Of a DNA stretch of 64,000 nucleotides, positions 44,574-54,342 are shown in pieces. This DNA comes from Comamonas sp. Y33R10-2 (GTDB lineage: Bacteria > Pseudomonadota > Gammaproteobacteria > Burkholderiales > Burkholderiaceae_C): positions 806,001 through 870,000 of the forward strand of contig NZ_CP079925.1 of assembly GCF_019355935.1 (NCBI RefSeq), read 5' to 3'. A model generated the notes under the pieces. The model saw only the letters and a list, made by a program, of their open reading frames with translations. It was not told the origin of the DNA and did not search any database. Positions within the stretch are counted from its first letter, which is position 1, and the number at the start of each line of letters is the position of its first letter. Both the position numbers and the translations under genes were made by a program.

Positions 44574-45446
44574 TCAATTTGTCATTGCTGCATTAATCGA
44601 CGGCACATTGACCGCCGAGCAGCAGCTTGCAGGCAGATTCAGCCAACGCTGAGCCGCAGCCTGAAGTGCGCTCAAAGTCCCAGTAGTTTGCAGCTGCACC
44701 CGCTGTGAGCAGGAATCCGGGGCGAGTAGCGCGCGCTGCTCCAGCATGCGCCGTGTCTGACGGGCGACGGGTGCGCCAGTGTCCAGCAATTGAATATCAG
44801 GCCCGAGTAATGCTCGCAGATCGTCTTTGGCAAAAATGTAATGCGTGCAACCTAGTACCAAGGTATCCATTTGCCCTGTTTTTTGGCCAAAGCTGCCTAA
44901 AGTCTCGGTGTACCTTGCGCAGAGTGCTCTTATTTCGGTAGTGTCGGCTTGCTCTGGCAGAGGCTGCTCAGTGCTGCGTTCAATCGCTTTGGCCAGCCCG
45001 TCACAGGCTTGTAAGTGAAAAGTGGCTCGCTCACTGTGGTCGGCCACCAGTCGCGCTACGCGCTGGCTATTGATGGTGGCGCGTGTCGCCATCACACCCA
45101 CGTGGTGGGTTTGACTGGAAAACGATGCTGGCTTGATCGCAGGCTCTACCCCGATCACTGGCAGCTCTGGCATCAGGGCGCGAAGCAACTCCACGGCTGC
45201 GGCTGTAGCTGTGTTGCACGCTACCACCAGAATTTTGATGTTGTGCTGCCTGAGTAGATAGTGCGCAATGGCCAGACTGCGCTCTTGCACAAAGGCATCG
45301 CCTCGCGCATCGCCGTAGGGGGCGTTGCCACTGTCTGCAAGGTACACAAACTGCTCGTGTGGCAGCTCATGGCGTAGCGCCTGCAGCACGCTGAGGCCGC
45401 CAACACCGCTATCAAAAATACCGATCGGGGATTGAGGTGTGGGCAT
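44574..45446 (-). CDS. murI: Glutamate racemase
   Basis: A 290-residue enzyme making D-glutamate for peptidoglycan. IGIFDSGVGGLSVLQ near 8-22 contains the catalytic-site Asp, VACNTATAAAVE near 74-85 the first catalytic Cys, and LGCTHYIF the second; YLADSGNAPYG is the substrate loop. Length is usual with a slightly extended C-terminus. It is convergent with the metallopeptidase gene with only 9 bp between stops. Confidence 0.95.
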   Translation of the reverse strand: MPTPQSPIGIFDSGVGGLSVLQALRHELPHEQFVYLADSGNAPYGDARGDAFVQERSLAIAHYLLRQHNIKILVVACNTATAAAVELLRALMPELPVIGVEPAIKPASFSSQTHHVGVMATRATINSQRVARLVADHSERATFHLQACDGLAKAIERSTEQPLPEQADTTEIRALCARYTETLGSFGQKTGQMDTLVLGCTHYIFAKDDLRALLGPDIQLLDTGAPVARQTRRMLEQRALLAPDSCSQRVQLQTTGTLSALQAAAQRWLNLPASCCSAVNVPSINAAMTN

Positions 45447-45534
45447 TGCGCTGGCGTTCAGGTCGAATGGGGATGCAGAAGCGGTTGTCAGTATGCGCCG
45501 CTTTGAGCGATACGAGGAGGCTCAAAGTGAGGAA

Positions 45535-46077
45535 TCAGGGCTCATCTTGCCCGCTTTGCGCAGCAGGTAGGCCGCAAAGTGAGCAGAACTGGTCAGCCTG
45601 GGCCATATCATGCCCGGCTAGGCATTGCCGGGTGCGTAGCAGCGAAGGAAGTCTCCAGCTGGAAAAAAAGATGCAGAAGGCCATGCCGTAGAACATCATC
45701 CAGTGGCCGGAGAAGGTGCGAAGGCCTTGCTGGCTGTCCATCTCGCGTGTGGAGATGGATAGAAAGAAGTTGATGAATGCATAGGCAAACAGGCCATAGG
45801 CGGCGTAGCTCATCCATTGCGGGCAGCCTGCAAGTACTTGCTTCCAAGAAAACTTCAGGCGATTGCCTTTGTTGATGCGATGTGAGATCAGCACAGCAGG
45901 CAGCCATACGACAAAAATGCCATTGGTGATACTGGTCATCACTTGGAACTGCATATCCTCCGTCAGCAGACTTTGCAGCTGGGCGACATGCCCTGTAAGT
46001 GAAGCAAAGTGCAGTGTCATGCTGCACAATAGCCCCAGGCTGGAGAGGAGTAGAAGAGGGAGTAAAAGTAATCGCAT
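45535..46077 (-). CDS. Multi-pass membrane protein of unknown function
   Basis: A 180-residue inner-membrane protein with about four hydrophobic helices: an N-terminal one (LLLLPLLLLSSLGLLC), IFVVWLPAVLIS, YAAYGLFAYAFINFFL, and HWMMFYGMAFCIFFSSW. The tail holds RTRQCLAGH and FCSLCGLP, two Cys pairs that could bind metal. It is 18 bp downstream of a frameshifted membrane-protein gene on the same strand, so it is part of a decaying small operon. Function unknown. Confidence 0.65.
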   Translation of the reverse strand: MRLLLLPLLLLSSLGLLCSMTLHFASLTGHVAQLQSLLTEDMQFQVMTSITNGIFVVWLPAVLISHRINKGNRLKFSWKQVLAGCPQWMSYAAYGLFAYAFINFFLSISTREMDSQQGLRTFSGHWMMFYGMAFCIFFSSWRLPSLLRTRQCLAGHDMAQADQFCSLCGLPAAQSGQDEP

Positions 46078-46095
46078 GCTTTGGTTCTTCAGGGC

Positions 46096-46675
46096 TTATT
46101 GAACACGCGAAGTGGCCAACTCAATCGTGTGAATGCTGCAGCCAAAGTAGCTTTTCCGCGCAAAGATGCGTGCGGGCAGCGGGCCATCGGGTGTTTCGTC
46201 AAAAGCGTCTTCATTAAGGCAAAACTCAAACAAAATGTAGTGAATGTCTGGTAGTTTGAGTTGCTGGCGGCAGGCATGTCGGCCGGATCCGCGTTTTTTC
46301 TCAGCGGTGCCAGTAAACATCACCTCATCGCCCATCGCACGGGTGTAGGCCATTGGCAGCGTAGCGACCAGATCCAGCCAGAGCACAAAGACAAAAAAAC
46401 AGATACACAGGGCGGTCATCAGCGAGCGCTTGATAGGGCCGTAGCCTGTCCACGGGCCTGCTGGGCGCCAGAGCTTGCGTCGATACAGGCTGCGGCCATA
46501 GCCCGCCAGCTGAGGTCAGTAGCAGTGCGCCATAGAGAGACAGCAGCTGCCAGTGGGCTGCAGGCACAAAGCTGCGCCAGACGATGGGGGCTAGAGCACC
46601 GATTAGCGAGAGCAGAAAAATGGAGATCATCCATTTCTGTGGGGAGGGTGTTCTAGGTTTCCAGAGCCAGTTCAT
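46096..46675 (-). pseudogene. Frameshifted membrane protein gene
   Basis: Two overlapping frames form one protein once a single extra G near 46510-46516 is skipped. Frame one gives MNWLWKPRTPSPQKWMISIF and a second hydrophobic stretch to GALLLTS; the other frame then continues AGYGRSLYRRKLWRPAGP, TGYGPIKRSLMTALCICFF and runs to ELATSRVQ at 46096. A stop codon just upstream in the second frame confines the shift to about a dozen bases. The rebuilt product has about 190 residues and three membrane helices. Either a true null allele or a sequence error; the adjacent GNAT gene is also broken, which favours decay. Confidence 0.7.
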
Positions 46676-46678
46676 TTT

Positions 46679-46929
46679 TTAGGATGGCTTTAGGCTTTGA
46701 CGCATGTGGGCATTGGCCAGAGCAATGCCGCGTATGACTGGCTGCTGCTGGCGCACCAGAATAAAACCAGAGTGTATAAAAAATGATTGAGCATTCAAGC
46801 TGGCTGGTCTGGTGCCCATGCGTGTAGATGCTCTGACGTGTAGTGCGAGGCAGCAAGTTGATGGACAGCTCTGTGAAAATTTTTCCTCAGCGTCACATCA
46901 CCATTAGCTGGATAACTGCGTATATGCAT
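46679..46929 (-). pseudogene. GNAT acetyltransferase remnant with internal deletion
   Basis: The first frame from the ATG at 46929 reads MHIRSYPANGDVTLRK, then RAVHQLAASHYTSEHLHAWA and PDQPA before a stop; this is the N-terminus of a YafP-like GNAT acetyltransferase. The next frame directly continues with the family C-terminus (FFIHSGFILVRQQQPVIRGI, ALANAHMRQSL). About 70 central residues with the acetyl-CoA loop are missing, with the joint near 46795-46815. The stop is 3 bp from the next gene, so it was once the first gene of that operon. Confidence 0.65.
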
Positions 46930-47152
46930 GGATTGCAGGCGACTTGAGATTGGTGAAAATACATTCAGACCGGTCTTGTCGCACCTAGGGAGTGATGTAA
47001 ACCCTGTTGTGATTGCTTCTTTATCTGCACGCAACCCGCTGTTTTGATGAGGTTTCATGCGTCAATTGAATGTAATTGGACGTCTAAAATCAGTTAAATG
47101 CTCAGGTTTTTGTAGCGGTTAAAAGTATCAAACCAACTAGAATAATCCGCTC

Positions 47153-50128
47153 ATGCCCCTGATTTACCTCATCCTCTTACCCTTTGCCGGCAGTATTTTG
47201 GCTGCCTTGTTGCCTGCGAATGCCCGTAATACGGAGTCCACGCTGGCCGGCGTTATCGCGCTGTTTTGTGCCATTCAAGTCGGGATGCTCTTTCCTGAAA
47301 TGGCGGATGGAGCGGTATTGAGGCAGGAAATTGCTTGGCTTCCAGCTCTTGGCTTGAACCTTGTCATTCGCATTGATGGGTTTGCATGGATGTTTGCCAT
47401 GCTGGTCTACGGTATTGGCGCGTTGGTAGTGCTTTATGCGCGCTACTACATGTCCCCGGCAGACCCTGTTCCCCGCTTTTTCTCGTTTTTTCTGGCATTT
47501 ATGGGGGCGATGGCAGGTGTGGTTTTGTCGGGCAACATCATTCAATTGGTGTTCTTCTGGGAGCTAACAAGTCTCTTCTCGTTCTTGCTGATTGGCTACT
47601 GGTACCACCGCAAAGATGCGCGCCGAGGTGCCCGCATGGCCCTGACCGTGACTGGCACCGGTGGATTGGCCATGTTGTTGGGCATGCTGGTACTCGGTCA
47701 TATCGTGGGCAGTTATGACTTAGATAACGTGTTGGCTGCAGGGCAGCAAATTCGTGATAGCCACCTTTATCTGGTGGCATTAGTGTTGATTTTGCTGGGT
47801 GCGTTGACTAAAAGTGCTCAATTCCCTTTCCACTTTTGGCTGCCGAACGCCATGGCGGCACCCACACCGGTGTCGGCTTATTTGCACTCCGCGACCATGG
47901 TCAAAGCGGGGGTGTTCTTGCTGGCGCGTATGTGGCCGGTGCTGGCAGATACCGAGGCATGGTTCTGGATGGTGGGCGGGGCCGGCGCGCTAACGCTGCT
48001 GATTGGTGGCTATTGCGCCATGTTTCAGCATGATCTCAAGGGCTTGCTCGCGTATTCGACGATTTCCCACTTAGGCCTGATCACCTTGCTGTTGGGCTTG
48101 AACAGCAAGTTGGCTGCAGTGGCTGCTGTGTTCCACATCATGAATCACGCTACGTTTAAAGCGTCGCTCTTCATGGCTGCGGGCATTGTGGATCACGAAA
48201 GCGGGACTAGAGATATCCGGCGCCTATCTGGCCTGCGGTTTTTAATGCCAATTACCGCTACCTTGGCCTGCGTGGCCAGTGCAGCGATGGCGGGCGTTCC
48301 GCTGCTTAACGGCTTTATATCCAAAGAAATGTTCTTTGCGGAGACCGTTTATTTGGATGCCGCGCCCTGGGTTAAGACCATTTTGCCGGTGATTGCGACC
48401 ATTGCTGGCATGTTCAGCGTGGCTTATTCACTGCGCTTTACGGTCGATGTTTTCTTTGGTCCCAAGGCCACTGATTTACCGCATGAGCCGCACGAGCCTC
48501 CGCACTGGATGCGTGTACCTGTTGAGTTGCTGGTACTGGCTTGTTTGATTGTGGGCATCTTCCCCGCCTGGGCGGTGGGCGGCTTCTTGGCTGCTGCGGC
48601 CGCGCCGGTTGTTGGCGGAGATTTGCCGGAGTACAGCTTGGCGATCTGGCATGGCTGGAATATGCCGCTGATCATGAGCTTGGTGGCGCTGGTGGGCGGT
48701 ATTTTGCTTTACACCATGCTGCGCTGGCAGCGCTCTGCCGGGCATTTCGACACTACGCCGGTGCTGGGTCGTGTCAGTGGCCGCGCTATTTTTGAAAATC
48801 TACTGGCCCGCATTACTTGGTTGGGCCGGGCAGGGCGGCGCAACCTGTCCACACGTCGTCTGCAATGGCAAATGCTGTGGCTGTTCAGCATCGCGCTGGT
48901 AGCTGCTGCACTACCGCTGTGGATTTGGGGTGTGAAGCTGGGCAATCGCGACATGTTGCCGGTTTCCTGGGCTTTTGTGCTGCTCTGGTCTATCGGTTGC
49001 CTGTGCGCCTTGGCGACTGCATGGAAGGCCAAATACCACCGAATGACGGCCTTGATCATGTTGGGTGGTACAGGTTTGTGTACCGTGCTGACCTTCCTGT
49101 GGTTCTCAGCCCCTGATTTGGCTTTGACTCAGTTAGTGGTTGAAGTGGTCACGACGGTGCTGATTTTGCTGGGTTTGCGTTGGCTGCCCAAGCGTGACAA
49201 AAACATGCGTTTTGCGGATAAAGCGGACGCACGCGCCAAGGCGCGTCGCCTGCGCGATCTCGCTCTTTCGTTGATTGCCGGTGGTGGTATGGCTTGGTTG
49301 GCCTTTGCCATGATGAGCCGACCTTTCCACGAAAGCACTTCCACCTTCTTCCTGGAGAATGCTTTGGGCGGCGGTGGTGGCACCAATGTGGTGAACGTGA
49401 CGCTGGTGGACTTCCGCGGCTTTGATACCTTTGGTGAGATTGTGGTGCTGGGTATTGTGGCGATCGTCATCTATGCCTTGCTGCGCCGTTTCCGCCCTGC
49501 GCGCGAAGCGATGGACATTCCAGAGCAGCAGCGCTATGTGCCAGGTGATTTGCAGACCGATTTGCTCAACCCCCGTAACGCCAGCGATACAGCTGTTGGT
49601 TATTTGATGGTGCCTGCGGTGCTGGTGCGACTTTTATTGCCGTTTGCAGCGCTGGTGTCTGCTTACATCTTTGTGCGCGGCCACAATCAACCTGGTGGCG
49701 GCTTTGTGGCTGGTCTGGTGTTCTCTGTCGCTTTGCTGATGCAGTACATCATCTCTGGCACACATTGGGTCGAGGCACACTTGCCGCTGTACCCGCGCCG
49801 CTGGATTGCTGCAGGCCTGTTGTTTGCGTTGGCGACCGGTATGGGCTCTATCTTTGTGGGCTATCCATTCCTGACCAGCCATGGTTTTGATTTTTCTTTG
49901 CCGCTGCTGGGTCATGTGCATTTCGCCAGTGCCACGTTTTTTGATATTGGCGTATTCGTGCTGGTTGTCGGCGCCACGATGCTGATCTTGACTGCGATTG
50001 CCCACCAATCAGTACGCGGTCATCGCTTCCATGCACGTTTGCTGGAAGAGCAAGAACAAGAAGCCAAGAAGGCAGAAGCTGCAGTGCAGGCCGCGACGGC
50101 CGAAGCGCTGGCACGGGGAGGTATCTAA
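47153..50128 (+). CDS. mrpA: Mrp/Mnh Na+/H+ antiporter subunit A, fused with B
   Basis: A 991-residue inner-membrane protein. Residues 1-480 resemble the complex I NuoL-type proton channel (ELTSLFSFLLIGYWYHR, TKSAQFPFHFWLPNAMAAPT, a discontinuous-helix region with KGLLAYSTISHLGLI). From about 570 to 780 is the MrpA-specific extension with DUF4040, and about 820-960 is an MnhB-like domain (HNQPGGGFVAGLVFS). So A and B are one polypeptide and no separate B gene follows. It begins the operon after a 223-bp non-coding region; its stop overlaps mrpC by one base. Confidence 0.93.
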   Translation: MPLIYLILLPFAGSILAALLPANARNTESTLAGVIALFCAIQVGMLFPEMADGAVLRQEIAWLPALGLNLVIRIDGFAWMFAMLVYGIGALVVLYARYYMSPADPVPRFFSFFLAFMGAMAGVVLSGNIIQLVFFWELTSLFSFLLIGYWYHRKDARRGARMALTVTGTGGLAMLLGMLVLGHIVGSYDLDNVLAAGQQIRDSHLYLVALVLILLGALTKSAQFPFHFWLPNAMAAPTPVSAYLHSATMVKAGVFLLARMWPVLADTEAWFWMVGGAGALTLLIGGYCAMFQHDLKGLLAYSTISHLGLITLLLGLNSKLAAVAAVFHIMNHATFKASLFMAAGIVDHESGTRDIRRLSGLRFLMPITATLACVASAAMAGVPLLNGFISKEMFFAETVYLDAAPWVKTILPVIATIAGMFSVAYSLRFTVDVFFGPKATDLPHEPHEPPHWMRVPVELLVLACLIVGIFPAWAVGGFLAAAAAPVVGGDLPEYSLAIWHGWNMPLIMSLVALVGGILLYTMLRWQRSAGHFDTTPVLGRVSGRAIFENLLARITWLGRAGRRNLSTRRLQWQMLWLFSIALVAAALPLWIWGVKLGNRDMLPVSWAFVLLWSIGCLCALATAWKAKYHRMTALIMLGGTGLCTVLTFLWFSAPDLALTQLVVEVVTTVLILLGLRWLPKRDKNMRFADKADARAKARRLRDLALSLIAGGGMAWLAFAMMSRPFHESTSTFFLENALGGGGGTNVVNVTLVDFRGFDTFGEIVVLGIVAIVIYALLRRFRPAREAMDIPEQQRYVPGDLQTDLLNPRNASDTAVGYLMVPAVLVRLLLPFAALVSAYIFVRGHNQPGGGFVAGLVFSVALLMQYIISGTHWVEAHLPLYPRRWIAAGLLFALATGMGSIFVGYPFLTSHGFDFSLPLLGHVHFASATFFDIGVFVLVVGATMLILTAIAHQSVRGHRFHARLLEEQEQEAKKAEAAVQAATAEALARGGI

Positions 50129-50493
50129 TGGAAATCGTTCTGGCTATTGCCATCGGTGTGCTCACCGGCTCTGGGGTTTGGCTGCTGCTGCGCCCGCGTA
50201 GTTATCAGTTCATCATGGGATTGGCGCTGCTGTCGTATGCCGTCAATCTGTTCATCTTTTCTATGGGCCGCCAAGGTCTTGCAATCAACAAGGTGCCTGT
50301 GCTGCAAAACGGCCTGCCCACCGACTTGTCTCACTATGCCGACCCCATGCCGCAGGCATTGGTTCTGACGGCCATCGTTATCGGTTTTGCGATGACGGCC
50401 TTGTTCTTGGTGGTGCTGCTCGCATCGCGTGGATCTTCGGGTAATGACCATGTGGATGGCTTGCACTCGCGCAACGAGCAGGAAATGCTATGA
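50128..50493 (+). CDS. mrpC: Mrp antiporter subunit C
   Basis: A 121-residue three-helix membrane protein like NuoK. TGSGVWLLLRPRSYQFIMGL and YAVNLFIFSMGR are family-typical, and TDLSHYADPMPQALVLTAIV carries the conserved segment before the third helix. It is coupled to mrpA (TAATG) and to mrpD (4-bp overlap). Confidence 0.92.
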   Translation: MEIVLAIAIGVLTGSGVWLLLRPRSYQFIMGLALLSYAVNLFIFSMGRQGLAINKVPVLQNGLPTDLSHYADPMPQALVLTAIVIGFAMTALFLVVLLASRGSSGNDHVDGLHSRNEQEML

Positions 50494-52319
50494 AGGCTTG
50501 GACTGAGTACCTGATGCCGCACTTGATGCTGGCGCCGATCTTGCTGCCCATGCTGTCTGCAGCGCTGATGCTATTTTTGCGTGAAGAGCGTCAGCGTATG
50601 AAGCTGGGTATCAACCTAGTTTCGACGTCGATTAGCCTCGTGATTGTGGTCATGCTGCTGGGGTGGACCAATCAAGCTGGCTCGGCCGTCACTATGTCGG
50701 TGTACATGCCCGGTAACTGGCCTGCACCCTTTGGCATTGCCTTGGCCATGGATCGGCTCACCGCTTTGATGCTGCTGGTCACCTATGTCGTGGCGCTGTC
50801 ATCGCTGGTGTTTTCTGCTGGGCGCTGGCACAAGGCGGGGGTGAACTTTCACCCGCTGTTCCAATTGCAGCTCATGGGACTGAGCGGTGCATTCATCACC
50901 GCTGACTTGTTCAACCTATTCGTGTTTTTTGAGATCATGCTTGCCGCCTCTTATGGCTTGCTGCTGCATGGCTCTGGTAGCACTCGTATCCAGTCTGGAC
51001 TTCACTATATTGCTATTAATTTGGTGGCGTCCTCGCTGTTCCTGATTGGTGTGTCCATGCTCTACGGCATCACGGGCACTCTCAATATGGCGGACTTGGC
51101 TCGCGCCATTCCGTTGGTACAGGACGCTGATCGTGGCCTGTTACATGCGGCTGCGGGTGTGCTGGGAACCGCCTTTTTAATTAAAGCTGCGCTGTGGCCG
51201 CTGAACTTTTGGCTGGTACCCGGTTACAGCGCCGCCACCGCCCCTGTCGGCGCGCTGTTTGCCTTGATGACCAAAGTTGGCGTTTATGTCATCTTGCGCC
51301 TTTGGACCTTGCTTTTCAGCTCAGAAGCTGGCGCTTCGGCTCTGTTTGGTGGCACTTGGCTGGTTGTGGGCGGCATGCTGACCATGGCTTTTGGTGCGAT
51401 CGGCATGTTGGGCTCTCAGCGACTGACCCATCTGGCAGGTTTTGCCGCCATTTTGTCGTCAGGCACTTTGCTGGCTGCCACCGGCTTTGGGCAGAATTTG
51501 CTCACTGCAGGCCTGCTGTACTACCTGCCGGGCTCCACCTTGGCAGTGGCTGCGCTGTTCTTGATTGCTGATGTGGTCGATCGCTGGCGTAGCGACGAAG
51601 AAGAAGGCGAGCCTTATGAGGATAACGAGGCTCCCTTTTTGAATGCTGAGTTACTCCCGACAGAAGGTTTTAACCTCGATGAAGATGAAGAGCTACTGAT
51701 TGGTCGGGCTTTTCCCGCAGCAGCTGCCTTCTTGGGTGTGAGCTTTATGGCCTGCACTTTGCTCATCTCGGGTTTACCTCCGCTGGCGGGCTTTTTGGGC
51801 AAATTCGCAATGCTGACTAGCTTGCTCAATCCCTTGGGCATTGGCATGTCTGCAGGCATGAACCCCGGAGTGCTGGGTTGGTGCATGGTGGCATTACTCA
51901 TCATCACGGGCTTGATGGCGCTGCTGGCGCTGACGCGAGTAGGTATTCGCCACTTTTGGGCGAACCCAGAGACAAGCGCACCTTCGCTCAAAGTGGCTGA
52001 GGGCTTACCCATTGCCTTCTTGTTGCTGTGCTGCCTGACCTTGTCTGTCAAAGCCGATGATGTGATGCGCTACACCGAGCGTGCGGCCAATGCTTTGCAT
52101 TCGCCGGATGTCTATGTGCGCACCGTGATGGGCTTGGAGCCCGTGCCTGCACCCAAAGAAAAAAAGGCTTTAGAAGCTGCGGGCCCTGAGGCCGCAGCAC
52201 GCGCTGCGGCGCATGAAATGCAGGCTGAGCCTGTGCCCGGGATTGGCCAAGAGATTGATAGCTCGGATAACGCCCAGCCTCTTAGTGTTTCAGCTCAGAA
52301 AGTGGATGCGCGACCATGA
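50490..52319 (+). CDS. mrpD: Mrp antiporter subunit D
   Basis: A 609-residue NuoM/N-type proton-channel subunit with about 14 helices. Conserved tracts include LFNLFVFFEIMLAASYGLLL, FLIKAALWPLNFWLVPGYSA (proton-path Lys) and GMLGSQRLTHLAGFAAILSS. An acidic loop (near 365-410) and a long hydrophilic C-terminal tail (about 545-609, rich in Ala/Glu) lengthen it compared with the usual 500 residues. Overlaps mrpC and mrpE by 4 bp each. Confidence 0.93.
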   Translation: MKAWTEYLMPHLMLAPILLPMLSAALMLFLREERQRMKLGINLVSTSISLVIVVMLLGWTNQAGSAVTMSVYMPGNWPAPFGIALAMDRLTALMLLVTYVVALSSLVFSAGRWHKAGVNFHPLFQLQLMGLSGAFITADLFNLFVFFEIMLAASYGLLLHGSGSTRIQSGLHYIAINLVASSLFLIGVSMLYGITGTLNMADLARAIPLVQDADRGLLHAAAGVLGTAFLIKAALWPLNFWLVPGYSAATAPVGALFALMTKVGVYVILRLWTLLFSSEAGASALFGGTWLVVGGMLTMAFGAIGMLGSQRLTHLAGFAAILSSGTLLAATGFGQNLLTAGLLYYLPGSTLAVAALFLIADVVDRWRSDEEEGEPYEDNEAPFLNAELLPTEGFNLDEDEELLIGRAFPAAAAFLGVSFMACTLLISGLPPLAGFLGKFAMLTSLLNPLGIGMSAGMNPGVLGWCMVALLIITGLMALLALTRVGIRHFWANPETSAPSLKVAEGLPIAFLLLCCLTLSVKADDVMRYTERAANALHSPDVYVRTVMGLEPVPAPKEKKALEAAGPEAAARAAAHEMQAEPVPGIGQEIDSSDNAQPLSVSAQKVDARP

Positions 52320-52816
52320 AGAAATTGATGAAATCCATCTTCCCTGCGCCGCTGCTGTCTATTGCATTGCTGGTGCTGTGGCTATTGCTGAATCGTTCGG
52401 TCAGCGCCGGGCAGATTTTTTTGGGTCTGGTGTTGGGCCTTCTAATCCCCGTTCTACTGGGCGGCTTGCGCCCAGTGACTGTGCGGGTGAGGCACCCCCT
52501 AACCATTCTTAAACTGGCATTTCGTGTGGTGTATGACACCACGGTGTCTAACTTCAATGTGCTGCGTTTTTTGCTGTTCCCGCGTCTGCGTCATCACCCG
52601 GCAGGTTTTGTGCATATCCCGCTAGAGCTGCGTGACCCCAATGCCTTGGCCGTGCTGGCCATGATTGTCTGCATTACCCCGGGCACGGCTTGGGCCGAGA
52701 TTTCGCGTGATCGCTCCATGCTGCTGCTGCACGCGCTGGAAGTCGATGATGCGCAGCAAGTGATTGACCATATCAAGCAATGCTATGAGCGCCCGCTGAT
52801 GGAGATTTTTGAATGA
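52316..52816 (+). CDS. mrpE: Mrp antiporter subunit E
   Basis: A 166-residue membrane protein: two N-terminal helices (IALLVLWLLLNRSVSAG; LGLVLGLLIPVLLGG), then a cytoplasmic domain with AMIVCITPGTAWAEISRDRS and the LLHALEVDD segment typical of MnhE. ATGA overlaps on both sides. Confidence 0.92.
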   Translation: MKKLMKSIFPAPLLSIALLVLWLLLNRSVSAGQIFLGLVLGLLIPVLLGGLRPVTVRVRHPLTILKLAFRVVYDTTVSNFNVLRFLLFPRLRHHPAGFVHIPLELRDPNALAVLAMIVCITPGTAWAEISRDRSMLLLHALEVDDAQQVIDHIKQCYERPLMEIFE

Positions 52817-53091
52817 CCCCCTGGTTTTATTGGGTGCTGATTGCCTCGCTGTTCATGCTGCTGGCGGCCATGGGCTGCTCGGTGCTGCGCTTGCTCAAAG
52901 GCCCGCATGCGCAAGACCGCGTGCTGGCACTGGACTGCATGTATCTCAACGGCATGCTGGTCATGCTGGTCATGGGTATTTTGTATGACAGCACCAACTA
53001 CTTCGAAGCGGCTTTGTTGGTTGCCTTGTTTGGCTGCGTGGGATCGACTGCTATGGCCAAGTTCTTGCTGCGTGGTGAGGTGATTGAATGA
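52813..53091 (+). CDS. mrpF: Mrp antiporter subunit F
   Basis: A 92-residue three-helix protein with KGPHAQDRVLALDCMYLNG near 29-47, the conserved loop that carries the Asp implicated in ion transport in this family. Coupled to mrpE and mrpG by 4-bp overlaps. Confidence 0.92.
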   Translation: MTPWFYWVLIASLFMLLAAMGCSVLRLLKGPHAQDRVLALDCMYLNGMLVMLVMGILYDSTNYFEAALLVALFGCVGSTAMAKFLLRGEVIE

Positions 53092-53528
53092 GCACCGAAG
53101 TTATTGGCGTGGACTTGCCGTTGTGGGCTCAGATTTTGGTGGCCGCCTTGGTTTTTGGCGGTTCGTTGATTGCGCTCATGGGCTCTTTAGGACTGCTCAG
53201 GCTGGAAAGCTACTTTGAGCGTGTGCATGCCCCATCCATCATCGCCACCATGGGTTGTTGGCTCATCATGCATGCGACTTGGATTTACTTTTCCGTCAGC
53301 GGTCAGGGCTTTGTCATGCACTCGGTGCTGATCGCCATTTTTGTCGCGGTAACCGTGCCTATTACGACGATTTTCTTGATGCGCGCTGCGTTGTTTCGCT
53401 CGCGCCGTTCGGGCGAAGATGTGCCGCCTACGCTCAGCAACTTGGTGCGCAATGAGCCGCTGGACAAGGATGAGTTAGAGGACGAGCTAGAAGATGCCAA
53501 AGGCAAGGCTGATTCAAGCAAGGGTTGA
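53088..53528 (+). CDS. mrpG: Mrp antiporter subunit G
   Basis: A 146-residue three-helix protein: GSLIALMGSLGLLRLESYFE with RVHAPSIIATMG is the MnhG signature, and the third helix precedes a charged tail (EDELEDAKGKADSS). Last gene of the operon A(B)-C-D-E-F-G that exports Na+ or K+ in exchange for protons. Confidence 0.92.
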   Translation: MSTEVIGVDLPLWAQILVAALVFGGSLIALMGSLGLLRLESYFERVHAPSIIATMGCWLIMHATWIYFSVSGQGFVMHSVLIAIFVAVTVPITTIFLMRAALFRSRRSGEDVPPTLSNLVRNEPLDKDELEDELEDAKGKADSSKG

Positions 53529-53635
53529 GTGCCAAGCCCGGCTAACACAAGCTTGTTTGTCGTAGCTTCCTCTCAACGCAGCGCCTTAAAGATCGTCAAC
53601 GCGCTCTAAGCAGCCATTCTAGGATAGATTGGCAT

Positions 53636-54013
53636 ATGCTCAATATTGTTGCTATCTGCGTCGGAGCCAGCCTAGGCGCACTTTCACGCTGGTGGCTGGG
53701 CTTGTGGCTGAGTGCCGGCACGGGCTTGCCGTGGGGCACTTTGGCCGCCAACCTCATTGGTGGTTATTTGATCGGGCTTTGCATTGCCTTGTTTCAGGCC
53801 ATGCCCCAGTTAGATCCTGTCTGGAAGCTGGCCATCATCACCGGCTTTCTTGGTGCGCTCACAACCTTCTCAAGCTATTCCGCTGAAGTGATTGATTTGC
53901 TGCAGCAGCAGCGCCTAGGCGCTGCTCTTGGCTGGGCGGCGATTCACCTTGTGGGCTCGCTGTGCATGACCTATGTCGGTATGCTGAGCTGGAATGTTTT
54001 TATAGCCCGCTAA
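53636..54013 (+). CDS. crcB: Fluoride exporter CrcB
   Basis: A 125-residue four-helix Fluc channel. GASLGALSRWWLG, PWGTLAANLIGGYLIGL and ITGFLGALTTFSSYSAE contain the pore Asn and the Phe/Thr/Ser track of the family. Fluc works as an antiparallel dimer to export fluoride. No fluoride riboswitch fold is evident in the 107 bp upstream. Confidence 0.93.
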   Translation: MLNIVAICVGASLGALSRWWLGLWLSAGTGLPWGTLAANLIGGYLIGLCIALFQAMPQLDPVWKLAIITGFLGALTTFSSYSAEVIDLLQQQRLGAALGWAAIHLVGSLCMTYVGMLSWNVFIAR

Positions 54014-54342
54014 GAGCCGCTAACAGCAGCTTTGATACGTCGTTGCTAAGCCTTGTCTTACCTTTTGTACAGTCTGCAGCTTTGCGCCTCGTCTCAAACG
54101 TGTTGGGTAGTGTTTGCTGCTTTAAGTGACTGAGCCACTCACTACTATGCAGGCAAACAAGGTTCACATTCAGCGGTTAAATACCGGCGTGAGCTATCGC
54201 TTTGTGAGCGTATAGTGCAGGCATCACATGCACTGCAGGTGTGTTTGATATTGAAATTTTTGATGGATGAGCGGTCAGCGCTACTAAATCATTGATGGTT
54301 CAGGTAGCCCGTGCTGCTCAGCAATCTAAGAACTGAGGGCTC
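54014..54342. other. Non-coding region upstream of LOG gene
   Basis: No gene seen in these 329 bp. There are two imperfect inverted repeats, CTATCGCT/AGCGTATAG near 54194-54214 and TGCAGGCAT/ATGCACTGCA near 54217-54238, which could be control sites for the downstream gene or chance structures. Confidence 0.4.

Noticed and set aside
53530..53635. Fluoride riboswitch before crcB
   Set aside because: I cannot find the conserved pseudoknot pattern of the crcB motif in the 107 bp upstream.
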